Part shown: one piece after another, positions 55,644 through 64,000 of the stretch
Numbering within the stretch: the first letter of the stretch is position 1
How the letters are laid out: every line of letters starts with the position of its first letter
NCBI RefSeq assembly: GCF_019097595.1
Contig: NC_080726.1
Coordinates: 18,562,205-18,626,204, forward strand
Reading direction: 5' to 3'
DNA from: Hemibagrus wyckioides
Taxonomy: Eukaryota > Chordata > Actinopteri > Siluriformes > Bagridae
DNA: 64,000 nucleotides
Program-made: the position numbers and the translations under genes
The notes under the pieces: model-generated
Database searches by the model: none
The model's input: the letters and a program-made list of their open reading frames with translations, nothing else
Told to the model about the DNA's origin: nothing

Positions 55644-58600
55644 ATAAGTATCATTCATGTTTACAAAACGAGAAGAAAGTATGATGGAGGAGAATGATGA
55701 GTCAGAGTTTACATGGGCTTGTCATCACATTTTTAGATGAAATGCCACACACACACACACACACCTTCACCCTCTCTCTTTTACACAAATGAAGAGGAAT
55801 ATGATGGATGAGCAGAGCAGCTGTAAGAGGATCAGATGAATCAAAGTGTAAATCAAAGGCAAATGACTCTCTCTCTCTTTCTCTCTCTCATGCCTCATAA
55901 TGTAAAATCCTTATGCTTTATTTGTCAGACTATACTCAGGATTGCGCCTCTCTCTCTATGTCTCTCATCCCCCCCCCCTTCTCTGCCTGACCTTCTTAAA
56001 CATCAAAGCATAAATGCCCTGATTTTACCCACAATCCCACTCTATTCCCCCCCTAATCCTGTACATAATAAATGGAAGAAGATGACAGCGCTGTTCTTCT
56101 TCTCTATACAGACTCTAGCATTTTACCATCAGGTGCACAATTACCCATGATTCCACCTGCTTTTCCTTGTGATTCCATCTCTGTAATTGACTTTAAAATA
56201 AAAGGAAGTCGCTGCTGCCAAAATTGAACATTGGGTCCTTTTTAATCGCCTGGAACTGCTCCAAGAAAATTTTGTCATAAATCAAGCTGAGGGTATTCAT
56301 CATTTTACCCATAATTCCATGCAAATTTACTTACAGAATATTTCCGCTTTCTACTCCTAATGTTGAATAATTTTACCCATAATTCCTCCCAACTGGTCTC
56401 AAAACTCCACCTAGGTTTACTTATACACTTTCACTCAGCTTTTCTCAGAATTCCGCCAACTTTTTCCCCATAATTTCATCCGATCTTGATGAAACATTCT
56501 ACTGAATTTCATCCATAATTTCTATACAGTTGTACTCATAATTCCACCCAACTCTCTGTAATTCCACCAAATTGTATCCCCAATTCCACCCAACTGTCTC
56601 CATAATCCCACCCAATTGTACCTATAATTTCAGTCAATTTTATCCATAATTCCAACAAATTGTATCCATAATTCCCAACTGTCTGTGTAATTACACCAAA
56701 TTGATGCCATAAATCTCCCATTTTCCCCCATCAACATCCCATTAAAATTTCCCCACTTTCTTCATAATCAATTACTTTACCAACATTATACTCAGTTGTA
56801 TCAGCTTTTCTACAGAACAGAGTGTATTCCCACTGGTTTCCGGGCACGCTCTATAACGTATCATAATCTTACTAAACTTAATACTATAATTATCTCTAAT
56901 ATGAATCCACTTGAGTCGTTACACAGAGCAGCGGCATCACGACCTCCCCATTAGGACCTACGCTGGTGCCGTGACCCGGACCGCATCCTTCAAAAGTTCA
57001 CAAGGACGAGCCTGAGCTTACTTTGCTAACTTGTGTTTTTTTTTTGGCTTATATTTGGCCTGCTGGAGAAAGACACAAAAAAATAATCAAGATGTCAAAG
57101 CAGCAGATCACTCTAGCACAACACACTGCAGACAAAACGGATTAGGTTTGTCACGTCTTCAGCCAGGCCATTAGAAGAGACAGTGCAAGAGCTATAAACT
57201 ATAGAGTCAGCAGTCCCAACACACACACACACACACACACACTTATTGAGGGCATAAATCCACTCAATTCTTCCACCAATCAAATCCAATTATAAAAATA
57301 CACTATTAATAAGAACTTTATTATGTTCTCATTTCTTATTTCTGCCTCTACCGATAATTCCACTTTACGTTAGCCATAATTTCATAAAGGTTTGCATATG
57401 TGATTTAATAAAATCAGATTTACTTATAAATATCATCCCTTAAAGCCTGAACAAGTCTGTGATTTCTGTGATTTATGGAATTTCCAAAAGTATGCGCTCC
57501 TATACAGAATGTATTCCATTACAGATTTCTAGGATTTGTGTTCATTCATCTACAAGATCATTAGTGAGATCAGACTCTGATTTTGGGATGTTGAGGAGAC
57601 TCCAGTTCCAGTTCATCCCAAAGGTGTTCAGTGGGGTTGAGTCAGGGTTCTGTGCAGGACACTCAGGTTCTTCAACTCCAACCCTAACCTCAGCACCATG
57701 TTTTCATGAAGCTGTTTTATATTCAGGGGCATTGTCGTGCTGTGTAGGGAATCTGTAACACTCCAGCACATTCTAGACAATACCATACTTCCAATTTTTT
57801 GCCAACAGAACCACATATATGTGGAGTGGTCAGGGGTGCACACACTGTTGTCCATATAGTATATCATCTTTAAACAGAAACAACATGGCAGCTATCCACT
57901 TGAGTTTACCTATAATCCAATCCAATCCCAGCTATAATCCCACGTTTTCTTCAATAATAACGATAAGGTGATTATGGCAGAAATATGGTCCGTAACCACC
58001 TTAACCATCTGCCATAATCGCGCTAACCAAATCATACAGCTAAAAAAACATGAAAGTAGTGTGTGTGTGTGTGTGTGTGTGAAAAAAAAGAGAAAGTAAA
58101 AATTAAAAAAAAGAGAATGAAGAACTTCACCAAGCAATGTCTTTCATATTGATCACACACACACACACACTACTTTCATGGTGAAAGATTGGCCATTTTT
58201 CACACACTTACATACACACACACACACACACCAGTAATTTTGCACAGGAGCTACAAGCCTGATATATCTAACAAGTCGATCAAATGCAACACATTTTAGT
58301 GGATCTACATGATCATACTTCATTATGCGAAACAGGGTCTGGAACGACACCAAACTGCACCAAAACAAAAAAACGCACAATAATCCAGTTGTCCACTTCC
58401 TATTATATAACACACAAGGTCAAGTTTTATTCTTGTGTATAGATTACAATAAATCCACTCAAGTCACTACATAAAGCAGAGTCATCACTGCCATCCCTTT
58501 CTGACTAATGCTGGTGCCGTGACCCGGATCCTTCAGGGGGCTTAACGTCAGCATCCTTCAGCAGTTCAAGGGGACTTCCCAGAGCTTTTATTTATTTTTT

Positions 58601-61600
58601 GCCTGCTGGAGAAAGATACAGAAAGTGTCTACATATAACCAGCAGTCTGAACACACACATACACACACACACACACAGTTGCAGTAGCCATTAAACTAAT
58701 AAGATCACATTCAGAAGAGAATGTGTGGTTGAAGAGAAGCAAACCTTTAACAGAAAGATGTTCAGGCAGTGTTGAAGTCAATAAGAATCAAAGCTATAAA
58801 TGTATTTTATGTTCCTGTCATCATAAATGTACTATCTAAAGAAAAGAGCTTCTAGATCAGAAGAAGAAGAAGAGAAAAAAAAACACGCCTGAACTTATGA
58901 TCCTTATGGTGTACGGGATAAACTGCTCTGTCCTTGAAATATTGATGGGTCCTGACCAGGAGGGGAGATGAAGAAACACAGGCTGTGTGGCTCAGCCAGA
59001 AAAATATCACCGTGCCGTTAGGAGCAAAACACTAAATCTTTCACCACCTGACACACAGGTTATCACGTTGTGAAGTGAAGTCTGGAAAAAAAAAAAAAAG
59101 CTTCAAATGATGCCAGTGCTGAGGTGGGCCAGGTTCCCTACAAAGCCCTTGATTGCTGGAAAAGTGGCAGCAGAATCACAAGCAGTGCAATTTGTCCACT
59201 CAACAGCCTGAAAAAAACCTCCTGATGTTTGCTCTAAAAGAACTCCAGCACAGTCAGAAACAAGGACATGACCCCGAAATTATTCTCAGTCCCTCGAGAA
59301 TTAAACGAAAATCGAGCAAATTCCATGAAATTCTGAGGAGTTCACACTTTTCCAAAACAACTTTATGCAGATTTCAGCATGCGACTTCACTAAACCCATC
59401 AAGCGTGTGTTGAATGAACCTAACAGATTTTGAAAAAAAAAGAACCCAAAACAGCCACAGCAACATCAAGAAGAAAGAATCTCAGTGAAGGGACTGGAGG
59501 GACTGATTCCTGATTCCTTTTGTAACAAAAAAAAATAAAGAATAAAAACAAAAATCCACCCTTCATATGAGAAGGAATCTTGACCTCATGGGACCTCAAG
59601 GACAGGTATGAATGCTTGATTTTCCAGGATTTTTATCTACATAAGATGGAACAAGTACAATAATCATTAATGTATTGTGTTGCTGAACCTGAACCATCTG
59701 CATCCCTGGGGTTGTTTGGAGATTTCATTGGTGGTGTGCTGAAAACAGTATTCAGGAAATAAGCCAATGGCCATAGATATGGAATACACAACCTACAACT
59801 CTCAGCAATATGCTGTGTTCACTGGCCTTAATATCTAGCAAGAGCTGGCTTACCATATATGAAGCGACCGGATTTGCACCATTTCTACTGATATTATGAG
59901 ACTCCTAGTGGATGTGCTGTTCGAACAAGATCCTGGCTGTATCTCAGTCAGCTCTGTAGTGACTCAGTATATAAAAACCCAATCATATCAAATAAAATTT
60001 TATATGTTATATAAATGTATAAATCACACGTTTTTGTCATGGTGCTTCAGTAAGGATCGTAGGCTAGCAAGTGGACTTAAAAAAAACACTTAAAAGCTGT
60101 CAGACTAACAAACCATATACTGTGTAGTCTGTCAAATGAAGATTTAAAAAATCACTAACGTATAAATCAGGAGTCAGTTTGAGAGCTACAACAATGCTAA
60201 CAAGCGACTTGTTGACGAAGTTTGGTTCTTCTGCCATATTTTTCTAGCTGAGAGGCTTTGTTAAATATAACGTCATTTCCAGTAAAGGAACATGGTGAGC
60301 ATCGATGCTGCCTGGTTTTTACAGTGCATTGTGGGATTTATTAGGAGCAAACATGGCAGATTCCCATGCAGTGGACTGACTGGATTTGAGATTGTGAAAG
60401 ACAGCCTTTAAAATGGTTTCCTCCTTGATCAGTGCGCTGACTACTGAACTAGGGAGCTGATTGAGACGCAGCCCCTTTAGTTGATGATCACAGCAGCTAC
60501 ATAAAAACTCTGATGTCTCATGGATATGACAGTGTTGGGTTTTTACATCTCTGTTGCTCATAAAGGAGAAAGTCGGAAACGGACCTGCGGGAATCAACAG
60601 TGGAATTCAATCAGTCAGCAGATTCCACACCATAAAGGATTCAAACGATAGCGAGAAAGCATGTGGTGCATCCAAACAGTATCCTGTAGATCATCAGCTA
60701 CCTGCTTATTCAGTCTGAGGAAGCTGTTTTCCTCACATAGAGGCTTTAGATGTCAGTTCTTGAGATCCTGTTGATTGTCAGGAAGAAGAAAACAAAGCCT
60801 TTGGAGGGACTGGAGCATTCAAGAAGTGAAAGGTTATTGAGTGAAATATGAATCTACCCAGAGGCAAGAAAAAGAAGAAGAAGAATGAGGAGGAGGAGGA
60901 GGAGGAGGCCAGTCAGGATGGAATATTACTTAGTCTGGAGAACTCTAAACACTATAAATCCAGACCAGTTCAGACATCAGACACAGTCTTTGAAACCATT
61001 CCTGCTATAACTGTACCTTAGGGCTACCAGTGAGTCAAGCAGGTTGTATGAAGTAAGACTACATGCACTGGTGGTCAGAAAAGGCTAGTCAGCCTCCTTA
61101 TCAAAACCACGGCTTAAAGACTGTTTATCCTTAAGGGGTTTACAAAGCCAAGCAGTAATTGCTTTGTTTTGTTGCGTTTCAACACAATTAACCTTGAGAA
61201 TGTCTACCTAAATGAACAGTATGCGCTTTGAATGGTAGATTGGGACTGTGTCAGGTTTTAAAGGTCAGATTACTCTTAGAAGGTACAGTAGCATGAATGG
61301 AAAAGATTGATTTCTGTCTACAGCTCAGACTAGGTTTTAGGTCCTTCACACACACCTTCATACAGTCTGGACAACTTTGATGCTTGTTATACATGCTGTT
61401 CTAATACCATGAGTTGGAAACCATAAAACCATATGGAATTGGTCCCCGGTTTACTGCTATACCAGTCTCCACTTTTCTAGGAAGTCTTGAAGACAAGAAG
61501 GTACTTAGTCTCCGTTCCAATTCATCACCAGTGGGGTCGAAGTTATGGCTCTATGAAGGTCACGAGTTCTTCCCCACCAACATCCACATCCTGTGCACTG

Positions 61601-61977
61601 ACTTTGGAACAGGTTTGGACTAGGCTCGTCAGTCCCAGTGAAAAAAAGAAGTTCTAGAGAATTCTGCTTTCCCCAATACGCTGGTGTTTCTGAAATCACA
61701 GAAATGAACCTAAAATCAGCTTCACAAACTCTGCAGGAGCTCGCGATTTTTCAGAACAATCACAGATTTCTCGCAGATTTGTTCCGTCGTTGATGTCATG
61801 TGACATCATCATCATGACGCTCACTCAGCTGAAGCTCTTCCATTCACGGGCGTCTAGAATGTCTAATGTTCGAGTACAGCTCTAATAGCGTCCTGACGTA
61901 TGTGTCTTCACCCAGAGGAGAATCATGTGATTTTAACAAACCAAGAAGATTTCTAGAGAATCCTGGAGATGCTGATT

Positions 61978-62012
<35 letters not shown>

Positions 62013-63552
62013 AAACGTTTTGTCCTGCTTTTCCACACTTTACATTACTTCACTAAAAATTCTGATTCCTTTCATCCAATTTTATTATACACTTTACAAA
62101 AGAAAAGAAAAACGATAATTTTTTTAATTGAGCTGCTTCTCTTGTCTACTATTTTGTGTTTTTACAATTAATTATGACTTTCTTTATTAGGTTTATATCA
62201 TTCTTCTCACTTTTTCACATTATCATTTACTTTTTCACATTATCCTTTAAACTATTTAAAACAATAGAGCACCCGTAAAGACAATTTCATCTTCCTGAGT
62301 GTTTTTTTTAATAATAAATTATTTATAGCTATTTAGATGATGTGAAGCTGATTACAACTTCCTGCAGTAAATAACCTTCACAACACAATCTCATATTTAA
62401 TAGTCTTTTTTCATATGAAAATGATTATTCTAGTAGTAAATGTCAATGTAAAAACCCTTACACTATGGGTGCACAAACTTTTGTTTTGTGGCATAAAAAA
62501 AATCCTAATTAAATTTTATGCCAAATCTTTCAAACATCCAACCTGATTCTTACAAAACGCCTGAGTTTACTAAATAAATCTTTCACACAATTTCATTCTA
62601 TCATCACTCTCCATAATTCTACTGCATTCACATTTCAACCTGGCATCAAGTGAAGGTTTTTACTCAACCTGATCCTAGCCATAATTCAACTGCATCGTAC
62701 ATCTATTTCCACGATATTTTACACACTCAGCCGTATTTTAAGCCATGACACTTGACTGTATTCATAATCACAGCAAGGTGAAAACTTTGAAGTTCAGTTT
62801 TCTCTTTTTCAGACTGTATTGGAAGTAAACTTCCCTGAGAAGACCTCTTAAGAAAAGGGGGGGGGGTACTAAAGGTACTACCTTTTGTGAAGTGGTACCC
62901 TTATGTTGTGTAACTTAAGCGTGCATCCTTCACATGGACACAAGGTTAGTCTTTCCCTTTAATATGATTTAAAGCATAGAAATGGACCGTTTTTAAGAGC
63001 AAAGCTTTGAAGATACACTACATGCACCTTTCTTTGGAAAGATTACACATCATCATCATTCACAAAGGTGACAAGCAGCGGTTCAGTTAAGTACCCCCTT
63101 TTTTTCTGAGTGTGTAGTCTTTGATATTTGTCCAAAAAATAAAGGACACGGGTCTCTTTCTCTCCGTTAAAAACGGGAAAGGTCTGAATGCAGCCGTCTC
63201 TCAAATCCACGATGTTTATTCATGTATTAGTAGCACGCTCTTATTTTAAACAAAGAACGGATTAAACTTCAATTAAACGTAAAATAAGCGCTGCATATTA
63301 ATTAACTACTTAAATTCAAAAACGTGTGCATGCATAACGATGCACATTAAAATATACAACAATGCAACAACATTCACGTACATTTATTTACACTGTCAAT
63401 TATAAATGTACTCAGCCTTGGGAATGGTGTGTGTGTGTGTGTGTGTGTAAAACGTAGCCACCCGGAGAACCTGCGCGCACCACCTCCAACACTGGCTGCA
63501 CCATACACCCGTTTGCACGTGCTGCAGCAGCAGCAGCAACAACAACAACAAC

Positions 63553-63591
<39 letters not shown>

Positions 63592-64000
63592 CTCGTGGTA
63601 CGTGGTTTATTTTTTGCAATACGCATTATATTTACATCTCGTTTCATTTTTATTTTCATGACACGGAAAAGCTGCAACAGTGTGCAGTCATTGCTGCCTG
63701 GGCACGTGAATGAAATCATTGTTCACGAGACGCGCGGTTGATCGGCAAAGCAATGACACTTGAATGCATGACGACTTAGATAACGATAACACGCCCGCGC
63801 GCTTGAGCATTGTCCTCCATGCTCATACACTCACCTGCGTTTCTCAGTTTTCGGTTCCTGAGCACGGACACAATGACCAGCGTGTTTCCCAACACGTCCA
63901 CCACGCTAGTGAAAATCAACACGCTCGCGAGCACAGCCACTTGCCATGTCGGTCCAGGTCGCGCGCCGCTGTCCCCGCCGCCGCCTCCGGCCAACACCTC
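50587..64000 (-). CDS. mtnr1b: Melatonin receptor, MT2 type (mtnr1b), two coding exons, 5' end outside window
   Basis: Exon 1 (63835 to beyond 64000) and exon 2 (50587-51452) join through a split Gly codon (G|GT) to give RNRKLRNAGNAFVVSLALAD, the conserved TM1-TM2 turn. At least 342 residues are visible; human MT2 has 362. Melatonin-receptor hallmarks are present: NRY in place of DRY after TM3 (ITAIALNRYCFICHA), CWAPLN in TM6, NAVVY in place of NPxxY in TM7, the Cys pair (TECKVSG and YSCTFSQ) and the helix 8 start NQNFRREYR. Melatonin receptors are Gi-coupled and lower cAMP in retina, brain and other tissues. The large intron at this exact site is typical. MT1 and Mel1c paralogues are possible, but RPGPTWQ before TM1 and the neighbours favour mtnr1b; which fish duplicate it is cannot be told. 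Confidence 0.93.
51453..53410 (-). other. mtnr1b: mtnr1b intron, 3' part
   Basis: AAAGTTGATTTCT-type words recur at about 51800-52320, a decayed tandem repeat. (GT)n at 52633-52652 and (CA)n patches at 52720-52910. No transposon recognised. Confidence 0.5.
53411..53609 (+). other. Possible unassigned exon on the strand opposite mtnr1b
   Basis: Follows TTTTCTGCAG and stays open for 65 codons to TAG at 53607-53609. It reads SCDHMRSAKSPLRRRSLKES then ...FFTKKRSGSLDEILGHFGE, a polar, protein-like composition unlike the neighbouring AT-rich DNA. A good donor GAG|GTGAAT lies inside at about 53552. I do not recognise the protein. It could be an exon, a decayed retrocopy or chance. Confidence 0.25.
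53884..54095 (+). mobile_element. tRNA-derived SINE with an intact tRNA-like head
   Basis: 53884-53959 can fold as a tRNA. GGGCACTG at the start pairs with CAGTGCCC, the A box is TGGCTCAGTGGTAG, and the T arm CTGGGTTCAATTCCCAG is perfect. It is followed by the SINE body CCAGCCACTGGATGCAGTGC and tail AACCCTGTGCCAAG as at 45.6 kb, so it is a SINE and not a tRNA gene. Confidence 0.8.
54540..54640. mobile_element. Possible Tc1-type scrap
   Basis: AGAGTGAAGCATGGTGGTGG then GAGCATCGTGAT resembles a common part of fish Tc1 transposase genes. Too short to class. Confidence 0.35.
54695..54870 (+). mobile_element. tRNA-derived SINE, different family
   Basis: A-box-like GTAGCTCAGGGATGAGG, B-box-like GTGTTCAAATCACAC, then CTGGGTCCTTGATGAAGACC and the tail GGGGGTCTGTTAAATGTCGT AAAG, typical of fish V-SINE/core-type tails. 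Confidence 0.65.
54871..55985. other. mtnr1b intron, unassigned
   Basis: (CA)n at 55604-55640 and 55746-55764; two related segments near 54945-55100 and 55125-55240 share CAACAACAAG, GTAGAAATNGTGATCATTTG and TATCARTTTAATTTTTAA, a local duplication of about 190-bp spacing. Confidence 0.5.
56000..56770. repeat. Degenerate CCATAATTCCACCCAA minisatellite
   Basis: Imperfect units of about 22-40 bp, clearest at 56525-56700 (CATAATTCCACCCAACTGTC and relatives). Isolated units occur at 57355-57385 and 62610-62700 in the same intron. Confidence 0.8.
56890..57245. repeat. Direct duplication within the mtnr1b intron, copy A
   Basis: Shares AATCCACTTGAGTC, AGCAG, CTGGTGCCGTGACCCGGA and CCTGCTGGAGAAAGA with 58435-58680, in the same order; ends near a (CA)n tract. 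Confidence 0.8.
57450..57870. mobile_element. Tc1/mariner-derived non-autonomous element, degenerate
   Basis: Left end has TTTCCAAAAGTATGCGCTCC; the right end reads GTGCACACACTGTTGTCCAT then ATAGTATA, its weak inverted partner. The interior (TCATCCCAAAGGTGTTCAGT, GGGTTGAGTCAGGGTTCTGT) is common minus-strand Tc1-family sequence. Confidence 0.7.
57871..58434. other. mtnr1b intron, unassigned
   Basis: (GT)n at 58060-58081 and (CA)n at 58154-58170 form a near inverted repeat with ACTACTTTCATG / CATGAAAGTAGT (58048-58059, about 58169-58180). Confidence 0.5.
58435..58680. repeat. Direct duplication within the mtnr1b intron, copy B
   Basis: See 56890-57245. The 18-base word CTGGTGCCGTGACCCGGA is exact at 58510. 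Confidence 0.8.
58681..61394. other. mtnr1b intron, unassigned
   Basis: A purine tract with (GGA)n at 60885-60908. No exon or transposon recognised. Confidence 0.35.
61395..61690. mobile_element. Degenerate Tc1-family fragment
   Basis: GTCTCCACTTTTCTAGGAAG, CGTTCCAATTCATCACCAGT, TGGAACAGGTTTGGACTAGG and TCAGTCCCAGTGAA retain the order of minus-strand sequence in the 57450-57870 and 8016-8345 copies. Confidence 0.55.
61691..63420. other. mtnr1b intron, 5' part, unassigned
   Basis: (AAT)n at 61978-62010; CCATAATTC-type units at 62610-62700. GTGCACAAACTTTTGTTTTG near 62468 may be a Tc1-type end. Confidence 0.4.
63523..63590. repeat. (GCA)n-(ACA)n-(ATA)n compound microsatellite
   Basis: Runs of CAG, CAA and AAT units in succession, close to the first mtnr1b exon. 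Confidence 0.95.
63835..64000 (-). CDS. mtnr1b: mtnr1b exon 1, 3' portion (N-tail and TM1)
   Basis: Open across the window edge; the initiator Met is not included. Visible: a Gly-rich N-tail, GARPGPTWQ, and TM1 VAVLASVLIFTSVVDVLGNT then LVIVSVLRNRKLRNA. Donor CGCAG|GTGAGT after 63835. Confidence 0.95.

Noticed and set aside
60319..60597. A 92-codon minus-strand ORF in the mtnr1b intron as an alternative exon
   Set aside because: No acceptor and donor pair in the right phase, and no resemblance to receptor sequence; mtnr1b is complete with two exons.

Overview
The window is vertebrate nuclear DNA, almost certainly from a teleost fish. The coding exons are small and separated by GT-AG introns. 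The non-coding DNA is full of (CA)n, (GA)n and (TA)n tracts, and Tc1/mariner, hAT and fish-type SINE copies are common. Several dispersed repeats, such as the one at 42385-42660, remind me of catfish and other otophysan genomes, but that placement rests on memory. Nothing prokaryotic is present. All spliced models below were built by hand from splice sites, reading phase and family resemblance.

Four host genes are visible. (1) 87-1479, +: the last four coding exons of a coiled-coil centrosomal protein, probably deup1 (formerly ccdc67). (2) 4435-4614, +: smco4, a 59-aa single-pass membrane protein in one coding exon, with a CpG-rich upstream exon near 2.7-2.95 kb. (3) 9094-29382, +: a complete slc36a4-like amino-acid transporter of 11 coding exons. 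The exon lengths sum to 1413 nt, giving 470 aa plus stop, with every phase consistent. (4) 50587 to beyond 64000, -: a melatonin receptor of the mtnr1b type. Exon 2 is complete, exon 1 runs off the window, and the 12.4-kb intron lies between TM1 and TM2. These four genes are also close neighbours on human 11q14-q21 as I remember it, which supports the identifications.

The last intron of slc36a4 (16436-29149) is a nest of mobile DNA. A degenerate ~49-bp minisatellite was invaded by a hAT element (17402-22374, 8-bp target duplication AACTACAG). That hAT element was then invaded by a minus-strand Ty3/Gypsy element of Gmr1 type (17748-22243, 4-bp duplication ATAT). The Gypsy element has the unusual order protease, integrase, reverse transcriptase, RNase H and a SCAN-like capsid. 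It is dead: gag is frameshifted, most of the integrase core is deleted in frame, and one LTR has lost about 440 bp.

The rest is repeats: a split TACACTGTA-type array with a degenerate hAT transposon inside it (9.86-12.4 kb), Tc1-family copies (8.0, 24.5, 30.8, 37.8, 40.2, 57.5, 61.4 kb), two mariner-type MITEs (25.9 and 30.2 kb), a 900-bp GA/GT block (27.8 kb), SINEs (45.6, 53.9, 54.7 kb), a probable LTR (43.1 kb), and degenerate intronic minisatellites and direct duplications. I found no CRISPR array, operon, rRNA, functional tRNA or phage, and no clearly new biological system. The most interesting items are the Gmr1-type element, a 43-bp tandem repeat that starts on an exon and copies its splice donor, the minisatellite surrounding two slc36a4 exons, and a possible unassigned exon at 53.4 kb.
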